Source: CAZFVY01 sp964522665
GTDB lineage: Bacteria; Verrucomicrobiota; Verrucomicrobiia; Limisphaerales; CAZFVY01
Assembly: GCA_964522665.1 (NCBI GenBank)
Contig: CAZFVY010000020.1
Coordinates: 1-64,000, forward strand
Reading direction: 5' to 3'
DNA length: 64,000 nucleotides
Positions 27,627 through 36,894 of the stretch are shown one piece after another. Made by a program: the position numbers and the translations under genes. Under the pieces are notes generated by a model that saw only the letters and a list, made by a program, of their open reading frames with translations, searched no databases and was not told the origin of the DNA. Numbering within the stretch: position 1 is the first letter of the stretch; each line of letters starts with the position of its first letter.

Positions 27627-29264
27627 ATGATAAGGGTTCCCGTCGGCTTCCAACCTCAATTATCACGTTCAACGTCATCAGACGTCGCTGACGAAGCGGC
27701 GCCCCGCCACGCATCGCGCGGACGCCGGTTGGCGCCGTTTTTTTTGGCGGGCGTGGCATTGCTCACCGGGATCACGCCGCTTGCGCGCGCCGCGGACTCT
27801 CCGGCTAAACGCCCCATTACGCTCAAGGAATGCCTCGGCCTGGCGCTGCAACACAATTTCAACGTGCAGATCGAGCGTTACTATCCGGAGATGGCGAACG
27901 ACAGCCTGACCGGCGCTTACGGGGCGTACGATCCGACGCTTCATTTCAACGCCGTCCAAGGTTCCGTCGATCAACCGATCGAGTTCGACCCCAAGAAATC
28001 GGGGGTCGATTTTCCGTACGTCGAATCGACGGATTCGCTGGGGCTGGGATTGAACGGGTGGTTGCCGAGCGGACTGACCTATGACATCCGCAGCCAGGCG
28101 AGCTACCAAAGCGCGCTCACGGATTTTTCCTCCAGCCCGAAGGACGCGTTTGGATTCCCGTTCGGGCGGCGGCAGAGCAGCGAGTATCTGACCACCACGC
28201 TCCTTACGCTCAAGCAACCGTTGCTGCGCGATTTCTGGATCGACTCCCAACGCCAGAAGCTCTGGATCAGCAAGCAAAACCTGAAGATTTCCGAACTGGC
28301 GTTGCGCTGGTTGATGGCCAATACCGTCGCGTCGGTGCAGCAGGCTTATTACGAACTGATCTTCGCCCGCGAACAGGTGAAGGTCGTCGAACACGCCCGC
28401 GACCTCGCCAGCCAACTATTGGTCGAGACGCGCCGCCGCGTCCAAGTGGGGGATCTTCCGCCGCTGGATGAACGGCAGGCCGAGGCGCAGGTGCAGACGA
28501 CGCAATCCGAACTGTTCGCCGCGCAGCAGGCGGCCGATGACCGCCAGAGCGCGCTGAAGAATTTGATCACCGATGACTTTCGCGCCTGGGCGGACGCCGA
28601 GTTGACGCCCGCCGAGGCGTTGGTGGCCGTGTCCGGCTTCTTCGACCGTTCGGAAAGCTGGCAAACCGCCCTCAAAAATCGCGCTGATTTTCTGCAAGCG
28701 CGACTCGAGTTGGAGCGCCAGGGCATCGTCGTCAAATACCAATTCAATCAATTGTTCCCGAGCCTCGATCTGGTCGGCAGTTATGGCGCGCAAGGGATCG
28801 ACAACTCGGTCGAAGCGACCCTCGCGGACGTGCGGGATAGTCAGCACCCGATCTATTCGTACGGCGTGGTGCTGAGCATTCCCTTGGGCAACCGCGCCGC
28901 CCGGGGCGCGTACAAGTCGAGCCTGGCCGCGAAGAAACAGGCGGAACTCCGCCTCAGAAAGATGGAACAGGACATCCTCGTGGACGTGGACACCGCGGTG
29001 AAATCCGCGCAGTCGGCCTACTTGCGGACCGCCTCAACCCGCCAGGCCAGGCTTTACTCGGAAGCCGCGCTCGAGGCGGAGCAGAAGAAACTGCAAAACG
29101 GCATCAGCACGAGCTTCATCGTGCTTGAACTCCAACAAAAACTGACGGCGGCGCGCACCGCCGAAGTTCGCGCCCTGGCCGATTACAACAAGGCGCTCGC
29201 GCAACTCGCGCTGAGCGAGGGACGCTCGCTCGAGAAGAACGACCTCAGCCTGGAAGTGAAGTAG
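27627..29264 (+). CDS. TolC-family outer-membrane efflux protein
   Basis: A 545-residue outer-membrane factor for RND or type-I export. A signal sequence (RRLAPFFLAGVALLTGITPLA) ends before AADSPAKRPITL. The opening LKECLGLALQHNFNVQIER is the classic start of the first OEP repeat. Long alpha-helical coiled segments follow in two repeats: WLMANTVASVQQAYYELIFA with ETRRRVQVGDLPPLDERQAE, and later AYLRTASTRQARLYSEAALE with NGISTSFIVLELQQKL. Beta-hairpin stretches lie between them. The in-frame upstream extension to 27459 is repeat-derived, so ATG 27627 is used. No adaptor or pump gene is adjacent. Confidence 0.9.
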   Translation: MIRVPVGFQPQLSRSTSSDVADEAAPRHASRGRRLAPFFLAGVALLTGITPLARAADSPAKRPITLKECLGLALQHNFNVQIERYYPEMANDSLTGAYGAYDPTLHFNAVQGSVDQPIEFDPKKSGVDFPYVESTDSLGLGLNGWLPSGLTYDIRSQASYQSALTDFSSSPKDAFGFPFGRRQSSEYLTTTLLTLKQPLLRDFWIDSQRQKLWISKQNLKISELALRWLMANTVASVQQAYYELIFAREQVKVVEHARDLASQLLVETRRRVQVGDLPPLDERQAEAQVQTTQSELFAAQQAADDRQSALKNLITDDFRAWADAELTPAEALVAVSGFFDRSESWQTALKNRADFLQARLELERQGIVVKYQFNQLFPSLDLVGSYGAQGIDNSVEATLADVRDSQHPIYSYGVVLSIPLGNRAARGAYKSSLAAKKQAELRLRKMEQDILVDVDTAVKSAQSAYLRTASTRQARLYSEAALEAEQKKLQNGISTSFIVLELQQKLTAARTAEVRALADYNKALAQLALSEGRSLEKNDLSLEVK

Positions 29265-29341
29265 AGTCGCCACGGAGCGCCGCGCCGTTGAGGCGCGTCT
29301 GAAAGCGCGCGCCAGCCAACGCGCAAACGCAACCACCAAAC

Positions 29342-30115
29342 ATGCCCGCTTGGGACGCCGAACTTTATCTACAATTTGCGAACGAGCGAAATCAGCCTTC
29401 GCTCGACCTGATCGCCCGCCTGGCGGATCTTCAGCCACGCCGCGTCGTGGATTTGGGTTGCGGTCCCGGGAACAGCGCCGCCCTGCTCCGCCGGCGCTGG
29501 CCGGACGCGGCGATTCTCGGCCTCGACAACTCGCCCGCGATGATCGCCGCCGCGCGGAAGTCCGACCCGGCGATCCGCTGGGAATTGGCCGACGCGGCCA
29601 CCTGGCGCTCGCCTGAGCCGTTCGAGCTGGTTTTCTCCAACGCCGTGCTGCATTGGATTCCGCGCCACGCGGAGGTGGTCGCCCGCTGGTTCGAGCTGGT
29701 GGCGCCGGGCGGGGCGCTGGCGATCCAACTGCCCGCCTACCATCACGGGCCGCTGCACCAGCGCGTGGCGCTGGAGGCCGCCGACGATCCGGCGTGGCGC
29801 GACCGGATGCGGTCGGCGACCACCGCGCTGACCGTCGAGACGCCCGGTTTCTATTACGATCAACTCGCGCCGATCGCCGCGCGGTTCGCGATTTGGGAGA
29901 CCGAGTACCGCCACGTCATGGACGGCCCAGAAGCGATTCTAAAGTGGGTGAGCGGCACTGGACTGCGCCCGTTTCTCGAATGCCTGCCGGACGAGTCGGA
30001 ACGCCGCCGCTTCGAAGCGATGTTGGTTGACGGTTACCGACGGGTGTTCCCGGCGCAAACGGATGGCCGAATCCTTTTTCCGTTTCGGCGGCTCTTTATC
30101 ATCGCCCGGCGCTGA
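29342..30115 (+). CDS. tam: Trans-aconitate 2-methyltransferase
   Basis: A 257-residue SAM-dependent methyltransferase matching Tam closely over its full length. It begins MPAWDAELYLQFANERNQPS (the Tam opening W-[ND]-x-x-LYL-x-F-x-x-ER). The SAM site is VVDLGCGPGNSAALL (about 35-49), followed by GLDNSPAMIAAAR, then FELVFSNAVLHWIPRH and WVSGTGLRPFLE. It ends with PFRRLFIIARR, as in the E. coli enzyme. Tam monomethylates trans-aconitate, a toxic by-product of the TCA cycle, in the cytoplasm. The gene stands alone, 77 bases after the TolC-like gene, and its 3' neighbour is convergent. Confidence 0.9.
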   Translation: MPAWDAELYLQFANERNQPSLDLIARLADLQPRRVVDLGCGPGNSAALLRRRWPDAAILGLDNSPAMIAAARKSDPAIRWELADAATWRSPEPFELVFSNAVLHWIPRHAEVVARWFELVAPGGALAIQLPAYHHGPLHQRVALEAADDPAWRDRMRSATTALTVETPGFYYDQLAPIAARFAIWETEYRHVMDGPEAILKWVSGTGLRPFLECLPDESERRRFEAMLVDGYRRVFPAQTDGRILFPFRRLFIIARR

Positions 30116-30161
30116 CGCGGACCTGGGATTCAGGATTCCCGGGGCGACGGAACCGTGTCGG

Positions 30162-31073
30162 TCATTTTTCGCCCGTTTCGAAGGTCGCCACCAAGGGCCG
30201 ATGGTCCGAACCGACGCCCCAATTGGGCAAATTGAGCACGTAGGTTTCATTCGATTTCCACGCCCGGGCCAGGGCGCGGCTGATCAGGATATAATCGATG
30301 CGCGAATAAACGTCGTCCTTCGCGTAATAATGCGTCCAAGTGATCGTGCGCAAGGTGGAATGCAGGCCAAGCTGCAGCGGATCATCGCCATTACGTTCGG
30401 CGGGCCGGGTATCAATCAGACCGGTCTTTCCCCGGCCGATAAGAGTTTTGATCGGCTTGGAATCCTTGGTGTCGTTGAAATCGCCCAGCACGATCAAACG
30501 GGCCTGCGGGTCGGCGCTCAAGCGGGCGCTGATCTTGCCGCGGAGCAAAATCGCCTCCTGTTCGCGCAAATCCGACTCGTCCGCCTCGGGCACGGGGCGC
30601 TTGGACTTGAGGTGCGCGCTCAGCAGCGTGAATTGGAAGCCGGGGTTCACCTGAATGTCGATTTCGGCGAACGCGCGGCTCACCGGGACGCGCCGGCCAT
30701 CGAGGAGAAACGCCTCGTTCGTATGCGATCGGCGCGCGACGATGGGCAGGCGGCTCAGTACCGCCACGTGAATGTTGGTATCGTAGCCCGGCGCCCACTC
30801 CCAAAACGGCAGGGCGACGCCCTCCGATTGCAGCGCGGACTGCAATTCGAGCAATTGGTTCGTGCCGCCCATTTCCTGCACCGCGAGCACATCGGGATGA
30901 AGCGCGCGAATGCCTTCGCGGAGCTTCGCCTTTGATTCATCCGTCTTGAACGGCCGATTGCTATCCGCGAGTGAGGTGTAATTCTCGAGGTTGTAGGTGG
31001 CGACCCGGAAGGTCTCGCCGCTCGACGCTCCCACGAGGAGGAAAGACACGACGGGAATCGCCAACCATTTCAT
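30162..31073 (-). CDS. Secreted endonuclease/exonuclease/phosphatase-family protein
   Basis: A 303-residue EEP-fold hydrolase with signal peptide MKWLAIPVVSFLLVGASSGE. Catalytic signatures of the family are all visible: RVATYNLENY, DVLAVQEMGG (metal-binding Glu), LLSAHLKSK, RLIVLGDFNDTKD and the C-terminal GVGSDHRPLVATF (catalytic SDH). The segment YSRIDYILIS also fits. Such proteins cleave phosphodiester or phosphomonoester bonds. Secretion suggests nucleic-acid scavenging or phospholipid turnover. It is convergent with tam and divergent from nothing close by. Confidence 0.88.
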   Translation of the reverse strand: MKWLAIPVVSFLLVGASSGETFRVATYNLENYTSLADSNRPFKTDESKAKLREGIRALHPDVLAVQEMGGTNQLLELQSALQSEGVALPFWEWAPGYDTNIHVAVLSRLPIVARRSHTNEAFLLDGRRVPVSRAFAEIDIQVNPGFQFTLLSAHLKSKRPVPEADESDLREQEAILLRGKISARLSADPQARLIVLGDFNDTKDSKPIKTLIGRGKTGLIDTRPAERNGDDPLQLGLHSTLRTITWTHYYAKDDVYSRIDYILISRALARAWKSNETYVLNLPNWGVGSDHRPLVATFETGEK

Positions 31074-31199
31074 GGCGGCAGATTAATTGGGGCGCTCGCG
31101 GCCGGGAAGCCGGATTTTCGGCGGGTCAGGCGAAGCCCGCGACCGGATCGAAAAACCAAGCGAAGGGAACGCGATCGGTCGCGCCGCTTCGCGGCACGA

Positions 31200-33068
31200 T
31201 CAACTTAAATACGGCTGATATTCCGGCACGGCCTTCTTGAGCATCATCTTCAATTGATTCGCCTCGGCCTGGTGCATTTCCCGCGTGAGTTGAGTCAGCG
31301 TTTCGCGCACTTCCTCCATCGACCTGGGCTGGGAGACGAAGCGCATGATTTTGGGATGCTGCGTCGGACTAATATTCTCCCCCTGATAACTCAATTCCTC
31401 GAACAGTTTCTCGCCGGGACGGAGGCCAACGAATTCGATGGCGATGTCCTCCTCCGGCTTCAACCCGCTCAACTCGATCATCTGCCGGGCCAAATCGACG
31501 ATTTTCACCGGACGGCCCATGTCCAGCACGAAGATCTCCCCACCCGAGCCTTGGGCCGCGCTTTGGAGCACCAGCCCCGCCGCCTCGGGCAGGGTCATAA
31601 AATAACGGGTCACGTCGGGATGGGTGACTTTCACCGGGCCGCCGAACGCGATCTGCTTATTAAAAATCGGGATCACGCTGCCGGAAGAGCCGAGCACGTT
31701 GCCGAAGCGCACCATGATGAACTTGGTGCCGTCGGGACGATTGGCGTAGAGCGCCTGGAGAAAAATCTCCCCCATGCGCTTGCTCGCGCCCATGACGTTC
31801 GTGGGGTTGATCGCCTTGTCGGTCGAGATAAAGACAAATCGGTCCACGCGATATTCGGCTGACAGTTCCGCGAGGTTGCACGTGCCTTGAATGTTGTTTT
31901 TGATCGCCTCCGCCGGCTGGCTTTCCATCATCGGCACATGCTTATGCGCGGCGGAATGAAAAACGACCGCCGGGGCAAAGCGGTCGAAGATATAGCGCAT
32001 CCGCGGCAGGTCGAGTACGTCCGCCACCAAGGGCAAAATGACCCCGCCGTAACCCAGCTCGACCAATTCCTGCTCGATCTGAAAAATCTGCACTTCCGAC
32101 CGCTCGACCAACAACAGCCGTTGGGGATTGAACGAGGCGATCTGGCGGCACAATTCACTGCCAATGCTGCCACCCGCGCCGGTCACCATGACGACCCGGC
32201 CCGTCAAAAGCTGCCGGATATTATCGGTCTCCAACTGCACCGGCTCGCGGCCCAGCAGGTCCTGGATTTCGACCGCGCGCAACTTGGTGGCTTTGACCTT
32301 CCCGGTCGCCAGTTCGTCGATGGCGGGCACGGTGGTGAACTTGAGCCGGGCCTGCTGGATAATGCCGATGACTTCCCGAATGCGACGCCCGGAGGCGCGG
32401 GGCATGGCGATGATGATTTCCTCGAGTTCCAGATTGAGTTGCTGGTTCAACAAGTCCTCCGGCCGGCCGACGACCGGAATGTCGTGCACGCGCGAATGCC
32501 ATTTATTCTTGTCGTCGTCAAAGAACGCGACCGGCTGCAGGCCCAGCCCCCGTTTGCTGGAAAGCTCGCGCGCGAGGCTCGCGCCCACGTCCCCCGCCCC
32601 GATGATGCCCACGCGCCGCGCCCGTCGGTTCGTGCGGCTCTGCGGGGAGAGAAAACGCTCGCGAACGAGGCGAAAGGCCAGGCGGATGGTCGCCAGCCCC
32701 ATGAACGCCAGGACGAAATCGACCAGGATGGTCCCGCGCGGCGGCGCATTGTAGCCGGCCGAGGAGTACCAATCCACCAGCACGACGCCCGAAGCCGCGG
32801 ACGAGGCGTAAAAGAGGCGGCGCAAATCGGGGATGCTGAAATAGCTCAGGAGGCCGGAGAACTGCCCGAAGACGACCAGCAGGAGGAGTTGGACGGGCAC
32901 GATCCACTTCAGATGATTCCACATTTCGAGCCACAAGGCCGGGGTCAAAACGAAATCATAACGGAGCTCATACCCCAGCCAGAGGCTGATCGAGAGCCAG
33001 GAGCCGTAAAATCCCAGCAGCACCAACGAACGCGCCGAGAGGACCTGTTTTATTAACGGAAACTTCAT
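31200..33068 (-). CDS. UDP-sugar 4,6-dehydratase, WbpM/FlaA1/PglF-like
   Basis: A 622-residue membrane-bound nucleotide-sugar dehydratase. Four N-terminal membrane helices (about 12-140) are followed by a first Rossmann-like domain (RVGIIGAGDVGASLARELS, about 200). The catalytic SDR domain starts VVMVTGAGGSIGSELCRQIA and contains VVFHSAAHKHVPMMESQPAE and VFISTDKAINPTNVMGASKR. Methionine replaces the usual catalytic Tyr, as is normal for WbpM-type enzymes, and Lys is kept. These enzymes make UDP-4-keto-6-deoxy-GlcNAc-type precursors for O-antigen, capsule or protein glycosylation. It is the first gene of the 31-39 kb polysaccharide cluster. Confidence 0.92.
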   Translation of the reverse strand: MKFPLIKQVLSARSLVLLGFYGSWLSISLWLGYELRYDFVLTPALWLEMWNHLKWIVPVQLLLLVVFGQFSGLLSYFSIPDLRRLFYASSAASGVVLVDWYSSAGYNAPPRGTILVDFVLAFMGLATIRLAFRLVRERFLSPQSRTNRRARRVGIIGAGDVGASLARELSSKRGLGLQPVAFFDDDKNKWHSRVHDIPVVGRPEDLLNQQLNLELEEIIIAMPRASGRRIREVIGIIQQARLKFTTVPAIDELATGKVKATKLRAVEIQDLLGREPVQLETDNIRQLLTGRVVMVTGAGGSIGSELCRQIASFNPQRLLLVERSEVQIFQIEQELVELGYGGVILPLVADVLDLPRMRYIFDRFAPAVVFHSAAHKHVPMMESQPAEAIKNNIQGTCNLAELSAEYRVDRFVFISTDKAINPTNVMGASKRMGEIFLQALYANRPDGTKFIMVRFGNVLGSSGSVIPIFNKQIAFGGPVKVTHPDVTRYFMTLPEAAGLVLQSAAQGSGGEIFVLDMGRPVKIVDLARQMIELSGLKPEEDIAIEFVGLRPGEKLFEELSYQGENISPTQHPKIMRFVSQPRSMEEVRETLTQLTREMHQAEANQLKMMLKKAVPEYQPYLS

Positions 33069-33144
33069 GCTAACTGCGGATCATTCTATACCAGAGTCGC
33101 GCTTACGACCATCCCAGAAACCCACGCGGGAACAAGGCGCGCGA

Positions 33145-33162
33145 TGGCCGGAATTCCGGCCA
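33145..33162. repeat. 18-bp perfect palindrome
   Basis: TGGCCGGAATTCCGGCCA is self-complementary over 18 bases, in the 283-base gap upstream of the dehydratase gene (minus strand) and downstream of the glycosyltransferase. It could be a protein-binding site or a hairpin in the dehydratase leader. No copy was noticed elsewhere. Confidence 0.4.
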
Positions 33163-33351
33163 ACCGGCTGGCCAACCGCGCTCGACAAACCCCGTCCGCG
33201 TGAGGCGGCAACGCCTGCCGGTTGCCGGCCGCATGGCGCCCTGGCGGGGCTGATTGCTCGGGCGCAACCATATTGAACCGACCGCGGCATGGCCAGCAAA
33301 AGTCCACGCGGAGCAGCCCGTGGGCGTTTCAACCAGGAGCCAATCAGCGCG

Positions 33352-34527
33352 TCAACGTTTCGACGCCCGCGCAGCCATCCGCTCGGTTTCGATCACCTTG
33401 TAGAGCCGGCAGAACTGTTCCGTGACGACCTCAAGCGAAAACTCCCGGCACACCCGCGCATGATGCGCCTCGCTCAACCGAGCCCGCAACGCCGGGTCCC
33501 GCAGCAGCCTTGCGAGCGCCGCCGCCAGCGCGTCCGCATCGCGCGCGGGAACCACCAGGCCGTTGACGCCATCCGTTACCACCTCGCGGCAACCGACCAC
33601 GTCCGTCGTGACCACCGCGCGCCGCGCCAAGCCGGCTTCCAAGAGCGTTTTCGGCAGGCCTTCCCGATACGATGGCAGCGCCACGACGTTCGCCTGGCTC
33701 AGCTGCTCGAGCACGTCGGAACGCCACCCGAGGAGTTCGACGCCCGGCAGCTCCGCCCACGACCGCGCGTCGGCCTCGGTGAAACTGGCGGGGTTGCCCG
33801 GGTCAATCTGTCCCGCCAAGCGGAGCCGATGCGCCACGCCGCGCTGGCGCAGACTCACGGACGCCGCGATCAACTCCGCCAGGCCTTTGTCGCGCAGATA
33901 GCGGCCTATATACAATATGACTGGCGGATCCAGGCGCGGTTCCTCGCGCGGCGTCCAACTTCCCGGCTCAACGCCCGAGCCGCGGATCACCCAAGCTCTT
34001 TCCGCGCGCGTCAGGCCCCGAGCGACAAAACGATCGTGGTCTTCCTGATTCTGGAAGACGTTATAGGCCGACCGGCTACTGAAAACCGGCTTCAGCAGGC
34101 CGTTGACCACGGCCCGGAGAATGCGCCAGCGCCACGAATTCAGTTCACCCGCGAACAGGCTGCCCATGCCGGTGACCGCGTTGACAAACGGGACTCGCCG
34201 AGTTCCAACCGTGGCCAGCCACGCCATTAGAATAGCGCGCAGGCTCACCACCTGCACCAAACTCGCCTCCGCGTCGCGGATGATTCTCCGCAGCCGCCGC
34301 GCCGCGCGCCAAACCGCCCGCGGCGAACGCTTCGTCCGGCCCAGCGGCGCCTCAATTACCGTGATCCCCGCCGCCCGAATTTGTTCCACGCAGTCGGATG
34401 CCTCGCAGACGAGAGCAACCTCCCAGCCACGTCGGATCAAGGCTTGCGCAAGACCAAGCCGGTAGAGGACGAACAATCGGTCTTCCGGGACAACGAACAT
34501 TATCTTTCCGGGCGTCATGGCAGGCAT
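33352..34527 (-). CDS. Glycosyltransferase family 4
   Basis: About 391 residues from ATG 34527 (MPAMTPGKIMF); ATG 34518 is the alternative. This is a GT-B retaining glycosyltransferase. The N-terminal domain is KIMFVVPEDRLFVLYRLGLA and VIEAPLGRTKRSPR. The donor domain is PVILYIGRYLRDKGLAELIA, ELLGWRSDVLEQLSQANVVA and PSYREGLPKTLLEAGLARRA (the E-x7-E region), then VTDGVNGLVVPARDADALA. It probably adds a sugar to a lipid-linked oligosaccharide, in company with the dehydratase next door, which resembles the PglF-PglA type partnership. Donor and acceptor are unknown. Confidence 0.9.
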   Translation of the reverse strand: MPAMTPGKIMFVVPEDRLFVLYRLGLAQALIRRGWEVALVCEASDCVEQIRAAGITVIEAPLGRTKRSPRAVWRAARRLRRIIRDAEASLVQVVSLRAILMAWLATVGTRRVPFVNAVTGMGSLFAGELNSWRWRILRAVVNGLLKPVFSSRSAYNVFQNQEDHDRFVARGLTRAERAWVIRGSGVEPGSWTPREEPRLDPPVILYIGRYLRDKGLAELIAASVSLRQRGVAHRLRLAGQIDPGNPASFTEADARSWAELPGVELLGWRSDVLEQLSQANVVALPSYREGLPKTLLEAGLARRAVVTTDVVGCREVVTDGVNGLVVPARDADALAAALARLLRDPALRARLSEAHHARVCREFSLEVVTEQFCRLYKVIETERMAARASKR

Positions 34528-34943
34528 TCGCTCTGGCCCCGGTGAAGGCGCGAGTGGATTAACTCGGCCGCATGCGGCTCCCCGCTCAACGCGAATCGCC
34601 GCTCTCCGCCAAGACGGCTCCCCGGCGTCGGGATGACGGAACAAGACCGTTCGCGTGGCCGGTCGGAAAGGCGCGCGGCTCGGTGAGCCGCAGCACGTCC
34701 ATCTAGCAGGGCGTCGGCCAGGGTGGTTGGACACGTCCGGCAATGTGACACCGCTGCGGGTCGCAGACCCGCGGTCCGGCCAAAGGCTCGCATCCGCCGC
34801 GCGAACCGAACTCGCCGCGCAACATCATTGCCCGCGCGACCGGACGCCGCCGGTATCTTCCGCGACATAAAAAGGCTCCGCCGGACTACGATCGGCCGGT
34901 TGCGCAGTTGCCAGCGCGGTACCGGCTCTGCTAGCGTCTCGCG
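34528..34943. other. Gap between divergent glycan genes, repeat-bearing
   Basis: A 416-base gap between the divergent glycosyltransferase and epimerase genes. It contains the palindromic repeat unit at 34671-34780. A very long minus-strand open frame crosses the gap and the epimerase gene but has no recognisable protein content. Promoters for both genes must lie here; none is clear by eye. Confidence 0.5.
34671..34780. repeat. Dispersed two-hairpin repeat, single unit
   Basis: Contains hairpins GCGCGGCTCGGTGAGCCGC (34673 region) and CTGCGGGTCGCAGACCCGCGG (34753-34775), joined by a spacer with CTAGCAGGGCG. The unit at 60614-60720 carries the same two hairpins and the reverse complement of that spacer (CGCCCTGCTAG), so the two are inverted copies. 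The hairpins match those of the tandem array at 27298. Confidence 0.75.
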
Positions 34944-35909
34944 ATGAATTTCTTGGTGACCGGCGGCGCCGGTTTCATTGGGTCGCACGTATGCGAACGC
35001 CTCCTGCAAGACGGCCACTTGGTCTGGGCGCTTGACGATTTGAACGGTTTTTACGATCCGGCCGTTAAAATGCAGAACCTGCGCGCGCTCGAATCGTCCG
35101 GCCAGCCATTCCACTTCCAGCGCGGCGAGCTGAACGACCGCGCCGGCCTTGAGAGCCTCTTCGAAAGGGTCGCTTTCGATCAAGTGATTCATCTGGCGGC
35201 GCGGGCCGGGGTCCGCCCCAGCCTCGAAGATCCGGTTCTCTACCAAAGGGTCAACGTCGAAGGGACCGTCGAATTGCTGGAGACGGCGCGCGCCCACGGG
35301 GTGAAAAAATTTACCATCGCCTCCTCGTCGTCGGTCTATGGCATCGCCGCGAAACTTCCCTTCGCGGAAGCCGACCCGACCTTCCATCCGATTTCGCCCT
35401 ACGCCGCCAGCAAGCTGGCCTGCGAGGCGTTGGGCCACGTTTATCATCATGTCTATGGGATGGACGTCGTCATGCTGCGGCTCTTCACGGTTTACGGGCC
35501 GCGCCAACGGCCTGACCTGGCGATCCATAAATTCGCCCGCCTGATTACCAGCGGCAAACCGATCCCGGTGTTCGGCGCCGGAACCTCCGCGCGGGACTAC
35601 ACCTACGTCAGCGACACCGTGGACGGCATCCTCGCCTGCACGCGCAAGGAGTTCGGTTTCGAAATCATCAACCTGGGCGATTCCGAGCCCATCACGCTCA
35701 ACGCCCTCATCGACCTGCTGGAAAAGGCGCTCGGACAAACGGCGATCATTGATCGCCGGCCAGATCAGCCGGGCGACGTGCCAATCACTTACGCCGACAT
35801 CACGCGCGCGCGAAATCTGCTCGGCTACAGCCCGCGAGTTAAAATCGCGGACGGCATCGCTCGTTTCGTCGCGTGGTTTCGCGAGAACCAGCGCGGCGCC
35901 GCGAACTGA
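34944..35909 (+). CDS. NAD-dependent sugar-nucleotide epimerase/dehydratase
   Basis: A 321-residue extended SDR enzyme, closest in appearance to UDP-glucuronate 4-epimerase or GDP-mannose 4,6-dehydratase relatives. NAD-binding GGAGFIGSHVCERL lies at residues 7-20. Also present are LDDLNGFYDPAVKMQNL, HLAARAGVRPSLEDP (the typical GAE sequence), the Ser in ASSSSVYG, and the catalytic YAASK. C-terminal substrate-binding strands are VYGPRQRPDLAIHKFAR and DYTYVSDTVDGI. The HLAARAGVR...P and YGPRQRPD strings favour UDP-GlcA 4-epimerase. It is transcribed opposite to the other genes of the polysaccharide cluster. Confidence 0.88.
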   Translation: MNFLVTGGAGFIGSHVCERLLQDGHLVWALDDLNGFYDPAVKMQNLRALESSGQPFHFQRGELNDRAGLESLFERVAFDQVIHLAARAGVRPSLEDPVLYQRVNVEGTVELLETARAHGVKKFTIASSSSVYGIAAKLPFAEADPTFHPISPYAASKLACEALGHVYHHVYGMDVVMLRLFTVYGPRQRPDLAIHKFARLITSGKPIPVFGAGTSARDYTYVSDTVDGILACTRKEFGFEIINLGDSEPITLNALIDLLEKALGQTAIIDRRPDQPGDVPITYADITRARNLLGYSPRVKIADGIARFVAWFRENQRGAAN

Positions 35910-35943
35910 CCCGGCGCCGCCAGACGACCCGGCCGCCGTCGGG

Positions 35944-36894
35944 TCATTTCTCCCATTGCCAGCCGTTAAGACTCGCCTCAAGCGCCGCTTCGACCGGCCG
36001 CATCGGGACGCCCGTGGCGAGCAGCTTCGAGGCGTCGAGCAGGCAGTTGGAACGCGGGGTCTTCGCCGCGGCTTGGTAAAACTCGGCGTCATCGGCCCAA
36101 AACTCGAACGCGCGTTTCGGTTTCAGAATCCGCTCGATCATCGCCACGGCGTGCCGCGTGGTGATGAAGCCCGGATTGGTGACGTTGTAGATGCCGAACG
36201 GAGCCCGGCGCGCCCACAACCCGAGGCACGCCCGCGCGAAGTCGCCGCGATGGGAGAGCGAGTTCAAGTTATCGTACACCTTCGGATAACGCTGCACTTT
36301 GCTCAGGAAATTGCGCGCGCTGTCGAATTCGTCAAAAGGAATGCGCAGGCGCCAGATATAGCTCTGGCCAACGCCCGCGATGGCTTCCTCCGCCAGCGCC
36401 TTGGTCCCGCTGTAGAAACTGCACGGCGGGTCGCGAAAGCTGAAATTCGGCGCGTCGGTCTCGACGAAACCGTGGAACGCCGCGGGATCGCGGGACAGCA
36501 ATTCCTTGACCGAGGGCTTGGTCAGGTCTTTCTCGACCGTCGTTTGGCCGGCGACCGTGAGTTTGGCGCCGGAGAAGATGCAGCCGGAGGAGACGTGTCC
36601 CCACGGCGTCTTGGTCGCCGCGCACGCGTGGGCCAGCGTTTGCGGAAAGAGCGTGTTGCCGGCCAACGTGTCAGCCTTGTGAATCTCGCAGGCGTCCACG
36701 TTGGGCTTGCCGGTGTAGCCGGCGGCGTTCACGACGAACTCCGGCTTTGCTCGTTGCAGATAATCCAGCAATACCTCGAACCGGGTATAATCGAGGTCCC
36801 GCCGCGCCAGCGCCGTAAAGGGCTGGCCGCCGGCCTGCAACTCGCGCGCGAAGGCTTGTCCGATGTAGCCGGTGGCGCCTAATAGAACAATCAT
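35944..36894 (-). CDS. RmlD-like NAD(P)-dependent sugar reductase
   Basis: A 316-residue SDR protein of the RmlD_sub_bind type, starting MIVLLGATGYIGQAFARELQ. The catalytic Tyr-Lys pair is SFYSGTKALAEE. Other segments are NAAGYTGKPNVDACEIHKAD, GHVSSGCIFSGAKL and GIYNVTNPGFITTRHAV. It differs from classic RmlD at several points and may be a plant-type or UDP-sugar reductase (the combined epimerase/reductase class), so the sugar product is uncertain. Its ATG overlaps the stop of rmlA by four bases, showing translational coupling. Confidence 0.82.
   Translation of the reverse strand: MIVLLGATGYIGQAFARELQAGGQPFTALARRDLDYTRFEVLLDYLQRAKPEFVVNAAGYTGKPNVDACEIHKADTLAGNTLFPQTLAHACAATKTPWGHVSSGCIFSGAKLTVAGQTTVEKDLTKPSVKELLSRDPAAFHGFVETDAPNFSFRDPPCSFYSGTKALAEEAIAGVGQSYIWRLRIPFDEFDSARNFLSKVQRYPKVYDNLNSLSHRGDFARACLGLWARRAPFGIYNVTNPGFITTRHAVAMIERILKPKRAFEFWADDAEFYQAAAKTPRSNCLLDASKLLATGVPMRPVEAALEASLNGWQWEK

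Noticed and set aside
34515..36092. 525-codon minus-strand open frame
   Set aside because: It lies opposite the clear epimerase gene and has arginine/glycine-rich, motif-free content. High GC makes long antisense open frames common.
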